Assembly (NCBI RefSeq): GCF_900240265.1
Contig: NZ_LT964739.1
Span: 549,947 to 613,946, forward strand
Length of the DNA stretch: 64,000 bases
Direction of reading: 5' to 3'
Origin: Galactobacillus timonensis
Lineage (GTDB): Bacteria; Bacillota_I; Bacilli_A; Erysipelotrichales; Erysipelotrichaceae
A model generated the notes under the pieces. It ran no database searches and had not been told where the DNA came from. It was given only the letters and a program-made list of their open reading frames with translations. Of the stretch, positions 25,215-33,835 are shown piece after piece. Each line of letters starts with the position of its first letter. Position 1 is the first letter of the stretch. The translations under genes and the position numbers were made by a program.

Positions 25215-27175
25215 TTGCCTTCCCCTGTATGGGCATCAAACCACGCTGTCATCTCTGTTAAGCGCCGCAGGCGATGCTTCGGCAGACCAGAGCGCGACAA
25301 CTCATGGTTCTCCCCATGGAACAATACCATCTTCGTCTCGACGCCCTGATAAGCCAGCGCCTGCATCATGGCCATCCCCTGCTCCAGAGGGCAGCGATGA
25401 TCCTGATCACTGTGAATAAACAGAGTCGGCGTCGTTGCGCCTTCCACATACTTCAAAGGCGAATGATCCCATTGCTTCGCATAGTCAAACGGTGAATCTG
25501 CACCGCACTGATCACTGTCAAACCACGGCCCGATATCCGCAATGAACGTCATCGCCACCCAGTTTGAGATCGAACGCTGCGAAGCCGCACAGCAGAAACG
25601 GTCCGTATGCGTAATGACCCAGTTCGTCATAAAGCCGCCATAGCTGCCGCCCGTAATGCATACCCGATCCGGGTCAATCGAAGGATAGGCCGCTAAGGAA
25701 GCATCGACAAAGTCCATCAGATTCTTATAGTCCACATCCCCGTATTTGCCGCGAATATCCGCAAACGCGTCGCCGCGCCCATCGGAACCGCGGATATTGG
25801 TAAATAGAACAATGTAACCTTTGGCTGCCCAAACCTGCATCTCATGAAAGAATGTCTCGCCATAGACGCAGCGTGGTCCTCCATGCACATCCAGAATGGC
25901 CGCATACTTTTTCTGCGGATCATAATTCTCCGGCAGCAGCGCCCAGCCATGAAGCTGATCCGCACCGGAGACGTAATCGATCCGCTGCGGTTTTGCCACG
26001 TAGCAATCACGCATCACATCATCGCAGAAGCTGGAAACTTTCCTTAGTTCACCATTTTTCCGGTTCAGTGAATAAACTTCGGCCGGCGCCTTCCAATCCT
26101 GGTAAATGACAACGATTTCCTCTTCATTGATCGCAAAGCTGCCCAGCGTCCCGGCGCGCTCCCACAGCTTTTCACAATGGAACGACGCATCAAAGGCATA
26201 CAGCACCGTATGATCCTCTTCTGTTGCGAATGTGTAGAAATGATCCTTAAAAACATCCTGACAACTGGAAATGTCCAGCGTATCTCCAATCACCGAATTA
26301 TTGAGCGATACCGAAGGAACATATTTCTCCACAAGCATATCCTTCGTCACCAGATAGATATTGGCTGTCTGGTTGACGCCATACGTCTTGAGGTCCGAGG
26401 CCTGCGCATACAGCTGATGATTCAAAACAAACAGCGAAGCAAACTGATAATCACTCCTGCCATAGATCGTTTCGATCGTATCCGAATCTTGTTTCCAGCG
26501 GTAAACCTGGTTCATGAGCGGCTGACTGCCATCCCATTTCGTTCCAGCAAAGTAGATAGTATCTCCATCCACGCTCATGTCCGCAACATCAAAAAGCGGC
26601 TCCGTAATTCGCTTCAGCTTCAGTGGATCCAGTTCCATCAGAAATAAAGCCTGCCGCTTCTTATTGGTAAAGTGACGGCCGTTGATCCAGTAAGGGATCT
26701 CATCGAGCACCTCGTAGTCCTCTTCCCCCTTCACTGCTTCGATGTATTCTTTTTGTTCACGTTCAGTTTCCCGATAAAAATCAGGGTGCCCTGCATCAAT
26801 GGTCGCGGTCACCGCCCATTTCCCGCAGGCCAGCTTCTTCATCTGCGAAACTAACAACGGCAGCTGCCCCACAAGGATCGCCTCCCCACCATGAATATCA
26901 ATGACATATACATCGGTATAGCCGGGCTTTGTATCGCTGGAAGAGCGGCGCAGATACAGATGACAGTCATCATTCCATGCAAGTATGCCCGAGGAGAGGC
27001 CGGCGGTCAGCTGACGCACCTCTCCATTTTCATAAAGCCAGATATCCGTCTGATACTGGTTTTTGTCCAGCTGGCTGCGCGTCACTTCAAAGGCGGCAAC
27101 CGTCCGGGACGGGTTCCAGGTCAGATTGCCGGGCACCGCATATTTCGTAACGTCTTCAATCGTAATCGCTCTCAT
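25211..27175 (-). CDS. S9 family prolyl oligopeptidase / acylaminoacyl-peptidase-like
   Basis: 654 residues: an N-terminal beta-propeller (about 1-380) and a C-terminal alpha/beta-hydrolase. The nucleophile elbow is GGSYGGFMTNW, the acid lies in LFIHSDQDHRCP, and the His in HGENHELSRSG. It is cytoplasmic and would process short or N-acylated peptides. It overlaps both neighbours by 4 bp. Confidence 0.92.
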   Translation of the reverse strand: MRAITIEDVTKYAVPGNLTWNPSRTVAAFEVTRSQLDKNQYQTDIWLYENGEVRQLTAGLSSGILAWNDDCHLYLRRSSSDTKPGYTDVYVIDIHGGEAILVGQLPLLVSQMKKLACGKWAVTATIDAGHPDFYRETEREQKEYIEAVKGEEDYEVLDEIPYWINGRHFTNKKRQALFLMELDPLKLKRITEPLFDVADMSVDGDTIYFAGTKWDGSQPLMNQVYRWKQDSDTIETIYGRSDYQFASLFVLNHQLYAQASDLKTYGVNQTANIYLVTKDMLVEKYVPSVSLNNSVIGDTLDISSCQDVFKDHFYTFATEEDHTVLYAFDASFHCEKLWERAGTLGSFAINEEEIVVIYQDWKAPAEVYSLNRKNGELRKVSSFCDDVMRDCYVAKPQRIDYVSGADQLHGWALLPENYDPQKKYAAILDVHGGPRCVYGETFFHEMQVWAAKGYIVLFTNIRGSDGRGDAFADIRGKYGDVDYKNLMDFVDASLAAYPSIDPDRVCITGGSYGGFMTNWVITHTDRFCCAASQRSISNWVAMTFIADIGPWFDSDQCGADSPFDYAKQWDHSPLKYVEGATTPTLFIHSDQDHRCPLEQGMAMMQALAYQGVETKMVLFHGENHELSRSGLPKHRLRRLTEMTAWFDAHTGEGK

Positions 27176-27723
27176 CGTTTTTCTCCCATATATTCGCGAA
27201 CCAGGAAAGCCATCACCATTGTTTTGGCGTCGGTGACTTTTCCTTCTTTAATCTCTTCAATCAGATCATCGATTTTCATCTTTGATACATTGAGCTGCTC
27301 ATCCGGATCCAAATGCTGGCCAAGGAACTCTCCTTTTTCAGCATAGTACATGTCAATGACTTCTTCGTCATAGGCAGGCGTCGGTACCATCTGGCCAAGA
27401 TAATGCCACTCCTTGCCTGCAAAACCGGTTTCTTCAACGATCTCGCGCTGCGCCGTTTGGAATGGTTCTTCACCAATCTCTTTCTTTCCGGCCGGGAATT
27501 CGAGCATCGGCTTACGCTGCGCATAGCGCCATTGCGTCACAAGAAAGAACGTATCATCCGTATCGTGCAGCGCAATCGCAACGCCGCCGCGATGTTCCAC
27601 CACCTCACGCAAAACAATCGAGCCATCCGGCATCTGTGCCTCATCTTTACGTATCTGAAAGACAGCACCTTCATAGATGCGCTGGGAACGTATTGTTTTC
27701 TGTTCCAGATCTTCTTTTTTCAT
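27172..27723 (-). CDS. NUDIX hydrolase, ADP-ribose pyrophosphatase-like
   Basis: 183 residues from the ATG at 27723 (GGGTGAGGG upstream). The Nudix box GKKEIGEEPFQTAQREIVEETGF is complete, with the Pro-Ala-Gly entry (LEFPAGK) and YYAEKGE features of the NudF/ADP-ribose group. First gene of the Nudix-peptidase-mtnN-isochorismatase operon. Confidence 0.9.
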   Translation of the reverse strand: MKKEDLEQKTIRSQRIYEGAVFQIRKDEAQMPDGSIVLREVVEHRGGVAIALHDTDDTFFLVTQWRYAQRKPMLEFPAGKKEIGEEPFQTAQREIVEETGFAGKEWHYLGQMVPTPAYDEEVIDMYYAEKGEFLGQHLDPDEQLNVSKMKIDDLIEEIKEGKVTDAKTMVMAFLVREYMGEKR

Positions 27724-27766
27724 AACCCTCACCCAATGTCCTAATCTTAGCGCATATACTTGTATT

Positions 27767-28192
27767 ATGAAAAACGTCTATTTTGCCGGCAGTATCCGCG
27801 GCGGCCGCGAAGATGCGGCACTGTATCACGAAATCATCTGTCACATCAATAAGACGGATCATGTTCTGACGGAACAGGTCGGTAACATGAACCGATCTAC
27901 CAGAGAACAGGGCCGCAAAAAGGATGCCCTCATCTATGCTCAGGATACGGCATGGATTCAGGCCTGCGACATCGTCATCGCCGAGTGTACACACCCGTCT
28001 CTCGGTGTCGGCTATGAGATGGCATACGCCGAAAAATACAATAAGCCCGTCTTTATCTTCTATCGCAGCGCAGAAACACAGTTATCCGCCATGTTAACAG
28101 GGGATCCTTACTTCCACATAGCATCCTATTCATCCAAAGAAGAGCTGCTGCAGATGATCGATGAAGTATTACAAAAACCCTGCAGCGCATGA
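27767..28192 (+). CDS. Nucleoside 2-deoxyribosyltransferase family protein (DNPH1/RCL-like)
   Basis: 141 residues starting MKNVYFAGSIRGGREDA, the nucleoside 2-deoxyribosyltransferase signature. A DIVIAECTHPSLGVGYEMAYAE segment carries the catalytic Glu, and a KPVFIFYR strand follows. It most resembles the 5-prime-monophosphate N-glycosidase branch. It would remove bases from deoxynucleotides. Divergent from the Nudix operon with a 43-bp gap. Confidence 0.85.
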   Translation: MKNVYFAGSIRGGREDAALYHEIICHINKTDHVLTEQVGNMNRSTREQGRKKDALIYAQDTAWIQACDIVIAECTHPSLGVGYEMAYAEKYNKPVFIFYRSAETQLSAMLTGDPYFHIASYSSKEELLQMIDEVLQKPCSA

Positions 28193-28207
28193 GGCTGCAG
28201 GCAGTAA

Positions 28208-28978
28208 TCATTGTTCCAGATAATAATCCCTGATTTGGGAAACATCATGATCGCTGAGGCTGTACTCCTGACGAACATAGTTGTCGAGACTTCCGCAGCG
28301 TTTTTTCATTTCGGCAAGAACAGCTTCGCCGATCTCAGGCCGCACACCCTTCTGCATCAACAAAAGCTGCCTGGCCTCGGGATGGGATTCGATGCGCTGC
28401 GCCTCCTGTTCCATGCATGCGGAAATGCGGCGCTGAAAATAGACGTTGCTTAACAAATAATCTTTAAGGATCACTTCCTCAGTAACGCCCAGCAGCGCTT
28501 CTACAACCATCGCCGCGACGCCAGTGCGATCCTTTCCGGTTGCACAATGAAACACCAGCGGAACATTTCGTTCTTTGATCGCATTGACCAGAACATGGAA
28601 GGCTTCATTATGAAACGGCATCGCTACATAATAGCCTTCCAGCCGGTGCAGCTGATCGATGCCTTCTTTTCCGATCCGGTGCATGCCAGCAGGGGAAAAA
28701 TCAATCTGTTCCCCGCCCGTGCTAACGACGCCAGAGTGTCTCAGCATCGTTATGTTTTCAAATTCCGGATCTGGTTTGGCAGCTTCTTCCTCCGCTGTTC
28801 TTAGATCCAGGATGCAGCGGATATTGAGGCTGCGAAAAAAGGCCTTCTCCTCATCATTCATCAGATAAAGGCCGCCGGATCTGTAGATCAGACCTTCCCG
28901 GATCTGGCGGCCGTCCGCTGTACGGATACCGCCAAGGTCACGGAAATTGATTTCATCATGCATCGCGGAAATGTTCAT
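28208..28978 (-). CDS. Tyrosine-protein phosphatase (Y_phosphatase3 / MptpB-like)
   Basis: 256 residues. NFRDLGGIRTADGRQIREG at the N-terminus and the P-loop VFHCATGKDRTGVAA (catalytic Cys and Arg) identify the lipid- and tyrosine-phosphatase family of LipA/MptpB. No signal peptide. It overlaps the upstream flavoprotein gene by 4 bp (ATGA). Confidence 0.9.
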   Translation of the reverse strand: MNISAMHDEINFRDLGGIRTADGRQIREGLIYRSGGLYLMNDEEKAFFRSLNIRCILDLRTAEEEAAKPDPEFENITMLRHSGVVSTGGEQIDFSPAGMHRIGKEGIDQLHRLEGYYVAMPFHNEAFHVLVNAIKERNVPLVFHCATGKDRTGVAAMVVEALLGVTEEVILKDYLLSNVYFQRRISACMEQEAQRIESHPEARQLLLMQKGVRPEIGEAVLAEMKKRCGSLDNYVRQEYSLSDHDVSQIRDYYLEQ

Positions 28979-29835
28979 TTTTTCAAGGCCTGCTGCGTCA
29001 GATAATTGACGGCTGAAAGAGCAGCGATGTTTCCCTGTCCCGCCGACTTAATGTACTGATAAGGAAGTCCGGCGATGTCACCCGCCGCAAACAGTCCCGG
29101 CAGCGACGTGCTCATATCAATATTGACCTTCACGTGCGGCCCAACCGTTTCCAGTCCCGGAACAAGCTGGCCTGGCGCAATGGCTTCGCGCAGAATGAAA
29201 ACGCCGTCCACCGTGTGGACCCCGGCATTGGTCTTTAAGCCGGTCACCTTCATTTCACCAAGAATTTCCTGCGGCATCTCGCGTACCACCTCATAGCCGC
29301 CTTGAGATACTTCATCTTTGTAGAGCGGGAAGTACAGTACCTTTGCGGCATAGTCGCACAGGAACTTTGCTTCGTCTTCTTCCTTCGGGCTGCCACCGAT
29401 CACTGCAACCGTCTTTCCTTTATAGAAAGCGCCATCGCAGGTTGCGCAATAGCTGACGCCGCGGCCAAGATATTTTTCTTCGCCCGGATATGGCTTGCCA
29501 TTGACGACACCCGTCGCAAGGATGACGCTGGAAGCTTCATAAGAATTCTTTGCGCCCTGCAGCACAAAGGAAGAGCCCATGCTGTAGACAGCCGTAATCT
29601 GATCTTCCGTAATGGAGACGCCCATGGAAGCCGCATGATCCAGGAAGCGCTTTGCCATTTCAGAGCCAGGAATTTCCGGCAGGCCAAGGTAGTTCAGCAC
29701 CGTATGTGCCTTCTCAACCTTTACGCTTGAATTCTTGGATCCAATCAGGATGATGTTCTTTTTTCGTATGGTAGCGGTAATTGCCGCTTCAAGGCCCGCA
29801 GGCCCCGTTCCAATAATCGCAATATCGTAAGTCAT
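28975..29835 (-). CDS. Thioredoxin-reductase-like NAD(P)H/FAD oxidoreductase
   Basis: 286 residues. FAD-binding GTGPAGLEAAITA, the redox-active CATCDGAFYKGK and a C-terminal GLFAAGDIAG are those of the TrxB family, although a bit shorter than usual (about 310). The NADPH motif region reads VIGGSPKEEDE, unlike the canonical GGGNSA, so the partner and nucleotide preference may differ from TrxB. First of two overlapping genes. Confidence 0.85.
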   Translation of the reverse strand: MTYDIAIIGTGPAGLEAAITATIRKKNIILIGSKNSSVKVEKAHTVLNYLGLPEIPGSEMAKRFLDHAASMGVSITEDQITAVYSMGSSFVLQGAKNSYEASSVILATGVVNGKPYPGEEKYLGRGVSYCATCDGAFYKGKTVAVIGGSPKEEDEAKFLCDYAAKVLYFPLYKDEVSQGGYEVVREMPQEILGEMKVTGLKTNAGVHTVDGVFILREAIAPGQLVPGLETVGPHVKVNIDMSTSLPGLFAAGDIAGLPYQYIKSAGQGNIAALSAVNYLTQQALKK

Positions 29836-29951
29836 AATTAACCTCCGTTTTGATAAAGAATACTATACGGATCCGGATTTTCCGTCATGAATGCTCAAAA
29901 AAAATCAAGGGTTGATTCATTCCTTAAGATTGTATAAAATTTAGGCTATCG

Positions 29952-30614
29952 ATGAAAAAATTACTTGAAAAAATTCTGGCCGCTTTCATGGCCATGATCC
30001 TTGTATTCGGCGGGACCATTGGTTTTAAATCTATTGTTTCTGCTGAAGGGAACAACCCATATTCCGGCGGCTGGTCCAACTGTACATGGTCCGCATGGGC
30101 ACTGGTCTATGAGTCAACCGGTACGGAACTGCCTCGCTGGGGCAATGCAACCAACTGGGCTTACAACGCTGCTTCCCAGGGCTGGTACGTATCTGCGATT
30201 CCGGCTGCCAATACGGTTGTTGTATGGGTTGGCCATGTCGGTTACGTTACCGCCGTATCGGAAGACGGTCAGTCCGTCTACATTCGTGAAGGCGGCATGA
30301 ATGGCGGCTACAGCGAAGGATGGTATCCTGCTTACGGTCCCCGTTATGGTCAGACTTTGATTGGTTATATCTATGTGGGAGGTACTGAGCCATCCACTTA
30401 CTATCGTCCGGAAGATCTTGCCAGCGGCTCTTACAGCTCCGCAGAAAATCAGCGTCTCGTTGAACAGGCGCGGATGATTCAGGAAGAGGAGCAGTCCGTT
30501 GTCCGTATCGAAGATGTTTCCGGTACAGATACCGTAAAGTCTGAGGTAGAGGAAGCGCAGAAGGAAATCGCGAAAGAGGACGCAGCTTCCGCAACCATTA
30601 TCCCGATCAAGTAA
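29952..30614 (+). CDS. Secreted CHAP-domain amidase/endopeptidase
   Basis: 220 residues with a signal peptide (MKKLLEKILAAFMAMILV..., cleavage about 31). The CHAP domain (about 35-140) has the catalytic Cys in SNCTWSAWAL and the His in GHVGYVTAV. A Glu-rich, probably coiled tail (about 165-210) follows. It likely hydrolyses peptidoglycan cross-bridges or stems. A strong terminator follows, so it is monocistronic. Confidence 0.88.
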   Translation: MKKLLEKILAAFMAMILVFGGTIGFKSIVSAEGNNPYSGGWSNCTWSAWALVYESTGTELPRWGNATNWAYNAASQGWYVSAIPAANTVVVWVGHVGYVTAVSEDGQSVYIREGGMNGGYSEGWYPAYGPRYGQTLIGYIYVGGTEPSTYYRPEDLASGSYSSAENQRLVEQARMIQEEEQSVVRIEDVSGTDTVKSEVEEAQKEIAKEDAASATIIPIK

Positions 30615-30648
30615 CAGGCAGAGTAAATCGCTCCGCCTGTTTTTTTTG
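30614..30648 (+). terminator. Terminator of the CHAP gene
   Basis: ACAGGC/GCCTGT stem, AT-rich loop, T8. It converges on the phosphatase gene at 30649. Confidence 0.8.
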
Positions 30649-31128
30649 TCATTTTGATACAGCCTGATAAAGCGCATTGCAGCCAAGCACAATATCATCC
30701 CATGCATCCTGGAAATTGCGCGTATACCAGGGATCCGCTACGCTGCGGTCCAGCCCAGCATAGGAAAGCAGAAGATGAATCTTATGATCCGGATCGTTCC
30801 ACTTCGCACGCATCATTTCTATATTTTCTTCATCCATGCCGATGAGAAGATCATAGTCGCAGTAATCCTTGGCCTGTATCATGCGTGCGCCTTTGGCATG
30901 AACCCCAAGCTCATTGTCTTTCGTTCCGATCCCGTGAATCATCAGCTGGTCCAACGCCGGTGGATAGATCGGATTCCCGCGTCCCGCAGGTATCTCCTCC
31001 CGCGTCGTAGCACGAGATTCAATCACAAACCGGTCCGCATCACCGTTTCTATTCACAAGATCCTTCATGTAGAATTCTGCCATCGGGGAGCGGCAGATAT
31101 TGCCATGGCATACAAACAGTATTTTCAT
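30649..31128 (-). CDS. Low-molecular-weight protein-tyrosine phosphatase
   Basis: 159 residues from MKILFVCHGNICRSPMAE, the LMW-PTP P-loop with catalytic Cys and Arg. The general-acid Asp lies in VADPWYTRNF. The longer open frame upstream runs into the toxin repeat and is rejected. Members dephosphorylate bacterial tyrosine kinases or arginine-phosphorylated proteins. Confidence 0.93.
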   Translation of the reverse strand: MKILFVCHGNICRSPMAEFYMKDLVNRNGDADRFVIESRATTREEIPAGRGNPIYPPALDQLMIHGIGTKDNELGVHAKGARMIQAKDYCDYDLLIGMDEENIEMMRAKWNDPDHKIHLLLSYAGLDRSVADPWYTRNFQDAWDDIVLGCNALYQAVSK

Positions 31129-31327
31129 CATCACGTATTTAACCTCATCAATAATAACGAATTGGGAACTTTCGATTTCGCCGTCTAAGTAATAAGTGTG
31201 GAGAGAAATCTCTACATCGGTCACTATACGGTGGCGGCTGTCCTTCCGGTGTGCAGTATAAGGCATCAGGGAGGTGAGAACATTGTACCGGGCCTCCCTT
31301 ATTGAATTTCCGGTAAGGAGGTATCCA

Positions 31328-31399
31328 ATGACAATTGAGGAAATGGGGCTGATTGTTTCACTGATTGGAATCGTTCTCTCTGCGTTCAGCCTTGGTTAA
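31328..31399 (+). CDS. Small hydrophobic holin-like toxin peptide, copy 1
   Basis: 23 residues (MTIEEMGLIVSLIGIVLSAF plus SLG), a short acidic start then one membrane helix, like the putative holin-like toxins of Bacillota type I systems. AAGGAGG lies 8 nt before the ATG. The frame stays open upstream to a TTG/GTG inside a GGGAGG..CCTCCC hairpin, which could give a longer product and may control translation. Confidence 0.7.
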   Translation: MTIEEMGLIVSLIGIVLSAFSLG

Positions 31400-31416
31400 C
31401 GGGTTGGACGTGGTTC

Positions 31417-31500
31417 AAAAAAATGACCGCCTAGCACTTGAAAGTTAGCGGTCATTTTTGCTAACCGGAAAGGGCAGCGGTCATTGGTGACCCTTTTCCA
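31417..31500 (-). ncRNA. Antisense antitoxin RNA, copy 1
   Basis: On the minus strand TTGAAA (31528-31533), 16 bp and TATACT (31506-31511) form a good promoter. The RNA would start near 31500, form a GGAAAAGGG/CCCTTTCC hairpin and end at a perfect 12-bp terminator stem (AAAAATGACCGC type, 31417-31460) shared with the toxin mRNA. This is the convergent layout of Fst/RatA-type type I systems. Confidence 0.7.
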
Positions 31501-31742
31501 GTTTCAGTATAAAAGATATAAAGATAATTTCAATTGACGCTTAGATCAATTTGTTCCAATAGCTCACAGGACCTTTTTGGGAACTTTCGATTTCTCCGTC
31601 TAAGTAATTAGTGTGGAGAGAAATCTCTGCATCGGTCACTATACGGTGGCGGCTGTCCTTCCGGTGTGCAGTATAAGGCATCAGGGAGGTGAGAACATTG
31701 TACCGGGCCTCCCTTATTGAATTTCCGGTAAGGAGGTATCCA

Positions 31743-31814
31743 ATGACAATTGAGGAAATGGGTCTGATTGTTTCACTGATTGGAATCGTTCTCTCTGCGT
31801 TCAGCCTTGGTTAA
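31743..31814 (+). CDS. Small hydrophobic holin-like toxin peptide, copy 2
   Basis: Identical 23-residue peptide to copy 1, with one silent change (GGG to GGT in the Gly codon). It has the same AAGGAGG ribosome binding site and upstream hairpin. Confidence 0.7.
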   Translation: MTIEEMGLIVSLIGIVLSAFSLG

Positions 31815-31831
31815 CGGGTTGGACGTGGTTC

Positions 31832-31915
31832 AAAAAAATGACCGCCTAGCACTTGAAAGTTAGCGGTCATTTTTGCTAACCGGAAAGGGAAGCCGTCACT
31901 GGTGACCCTTTTTCC
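31832..31915 (-). ncRNA. Antisense antitoxin RNA, copy 2
   Basis: Promoter TTGAAT (31944-31949), 16 bp, TATACT (31922-31927) on the minus strand, and the same terminator stem at 31832-31875. The first hairpin differs from copy 1 at a few bases (for example CAGTGACGGC for CAATGACCGC), which may affect pairing specificity. Confidence 0.68.
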
Positions 31916-31962
31916 ATCTTCAGTATAAGGGATACGTGGATAAATTCAATAGTATAGAATCG

Positions 31963-32508
31963 CTATTTTCCGGCCGCCGGAATGGAGTAGACACGGTTTC
32001 CTTTCCTTGCCGGTGCAGCCATCTTTTCACCCTCCGAGTATCCGACAATGACATTATCAATGCCAATATAGGTATCCGGATCGATGCCAGCACGCTTCAG
32101 AATACTCTTTCCTTCTTCTGTCTCAAACTGCTCTTTACCACGATGAATCCAGCAGGAGCCAAGACCCAGAGATTCTGCCTCATTCAGCATATTTGTAATA
32201 ACGGCGCACCCATCATAAAGACCGGTTGGATTATCTCTCCTTGCCAGCACGCACAGCACTGCCGGAGCCCCATAGAATGCATCGTTTCCTGTCCCCATAA
32301 TCGTCCCGTTGATGTGTCCAAGCTGACGCACCGTTGCCTGATCCGTAATCTTCAGGATGATGACAGCCTGGCGGTTCATCCCCGTCGGCGCATATAGTCC
32401 CGCTTCAACGATCCGATCCAGCAGATCTTCCGCCACCACCTGTGACGTATATTTCCGGACGGAACGGCGGCTTTTCAACACCCTCAAAATATCGTTTTCA
32501 TTTGTCAT
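31963..32508 (-). CDS. Nitroreductase family protein (FMN-dependent)
   Basis: 181 residues. The start RVLKSRRSVRKYTSQVV has the FMN-binding Arg residues, then GLYAPTGMNRQAVIILKI, and a C-terminal VIVGYSEGEKMAAPARK. This is the usual small dimeric flavoprotein fold. Substrate unknown. It has its own promoter and lies beside the toxin repeats without sharing their orientation. Confidence 0.88.
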   Translation of the reverse strand: MTNENDILRVLKSRRSVRKYTSQVVAEDLLDRIVEAGLYAPTGMNRQAVIILKITDQATVRQLGHINGTIMGTGNDAFYGAPAVLCVLARRDNPTGLYDGCAVITNMLNEAESLGLGSCWIHRGKEQFETEEGKSILKRAGIDPDTYIGIDNVIVGYSEGEKMAAPARKGNRVYSIPAAGK

Positions 32509-32570
32509 GATCAGTTTCTCACTTTCTTTTTATTTCTGCGGCTTCACTACTCTGGCAACTTACCATCCCC

Positions 32571-32597
32571 ATTATAGTCTTCAAACAAATCTGTCAA
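32571..32597 (-). promoter_or_regulatory. Promoter of the nitroreductase gene
   Basis: On the minus strand a perfect TTGACA (32592-32597) and a perfect TATAAT (32571-32576), but with a short 15-bp spacer. Confidence 0.5.
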
Positions 32598-32877
32598 AAC
32601 GAAACCGGCTTCCAACTGCCCATCGATCTGTTTCTCTGCATATGTGAAAACTGCATGCCGCTCTCGCTCATTTCCAGTCGTTTTCTTTGATCCGGGTTCT
32701 TTAACGAATCAAAGGCAGACGATGGATGCCAGGATCATAGTTTCCCAGGAAAAGACTGCCTTTACAAAGAATACAAAAACATTCCCGGAAGATCAGCTTC
32801 ACTTCCCTGACCCAGCAGTTTGAAACAGGATGGAAACCAGCGGTCAATGGTCTCAGCATTCGTATCCTGATCATTCA
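32598..32877. other. Intergenic stretch without a supported gene
   Basis: No convincing reading frame, tRNA or strong hairpin was seen. It separates the nitroreductase and patatin genes. Confidence 0.5.
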
Positions 32878-33726
32878 TCACTTTGAAAGAAACTGCTTCA
32901 CCGTTTCTCCCTCCTCATATCCATGACAATACAGGTTATCAATCGCTGCATGATCCTTCTTCAGTGTCTGCATGCCTTCGATGGAGCTGGGAGCGACAAT
33001 CAGTACCCTTCCCTCCTTCTCCAGCTGCATCGCCTTATCGAGCGCCGTATTATAGCGCTCGCTCTTTTCATGCATACCTTCCGCGGCCTTCGGATAGCCT
33101 TTGCGACGGAGCCACTTTTCACTGAGACGGTAGGCTGTGGACTGAGTAATATGTTCCTTCGGCTTCGTCAAAATCAGAATCACCTTGTCGCAGCCATCCG
33201 CAAGTGCCTTATCCAGCGGAATCGGATCCGCAAGACTGCCATCCACATAGGGAACACCATCAATGACAAACGGTTTCGACGCAATGGGTACGCAGCTGGA
33301 CGCCTTCAGAGCATCATAATGATCCGCTGCCATCCCGTCATCGAGCGTAAAGTACTTCGGCGCGCCGGTAACGGCATTGCAGGCGACAATATAAAACTCT
33401 TTGTTTTCCGCTTTTGCCCTGGCAAAGTCCAGTGGATATTCACCGTTGGAATTTGACAGTGTCCCATAAATATAATCCAGATCCAGATAGCTTCTTCCAT
33501 GAAGGATATTGGAAAAACTCATGTACTCTTTGCGGAAGGCAAAATCAGTATAAAACTGGCGGCAGCGTCCTTTCTGATGCGCAAAGTAAGTAACGAGATT
33601 TGCGCTTCCTGCCGATACGCCGATGCCATAATCCACCATGATTCCATCATCCAGGCACCGGTCCATGACGCCGCAGCCAAAGGCCCCGCGCATTCCGCCG
33701 CCAACATCGATCATTCCAATCTTCAT
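32878..33726 (-). CDS. Patatin-like phospholipase
   Basis: 282 residues. The oxyanion hole is GGGMRGAFGCG (about 9-19), the nucleophile elbow is GVSAGSANL (Ser about 41), and the catalytic Asp lies in YVDGSLADPIP. The family is the YjjU/RssA-like group of bacterial patatins, acting on acyl lipids in the cytoplasm or at the inner membrane face. No partner gene is obvious. Confidence 0.92.
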   Translation of the reverse strand: MKIGMIDVGGGMRGAFGCGVMDRCLDDGIMVDYGIGVSAGSANLVTYFAHQKGRCRQFYTDFAFRKEYMSFSNILHGRSYLDLDYIYGTLSNSNGEYPLDFARAKAENKEFYIVACNAVTGAPKYFTLDDGMAADHYDALKASSCVPIASKPFVIDGVPYVDGSLADPIPLDKALADGCDKVILILTKPKEHITQSTAYRLSEKWLRRKGYPKAAEGMHEKSERYNTALDKAMQLEKEGRVLIVAPSSIEGMQTLKKDHAAIDNLYCHGYEEGETVKQFLSK

Positions 33727-33835
33727 CGTGTTCCCCCATCATCCTGTTTGTAATCGTGACCTGATCTTTATATCCCTTTTTTATTCTTTTGTTTGGCAAC
33801 AATTTGTTGATTTTGAAGCTTTGTGCTTCTCGTAA

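Larger units (their letters stand above)
31162..31533 (+). repeat. Copy 1 of a 415-bp tandem repeat: type I toxin-antitoxin unit
   Basis: The unit runs from a TTGGGA (-35-like) box through leader, toxin ORF, bidirectional terminator and antisense-RNA promoter. The second copy begins 415 bp later and is nearly identical over about 330 bp. The 60-80 bp between the units is diverged. Confidence 0.9.
31577..31949 (+). repeat. Copy 2 of the tandem type I toxin-antitoxin repeat
   Basis: Same order of elements as copy 1, offset by exactly 415 bp at both the TTGGGA box and the toxin ATG. Differences are scattered single bases, more frequent towards the antisense promoter and the loop of the antisense RNA. 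Confidence 0.9.

Noticed and set aside
31128..31266. Longer N-terminus for the low-molecular-weight phosphatase
   Set aside because: The extension is encoded by the toxin repeat and precedes the invariant MKILFVCHGNICRS start.
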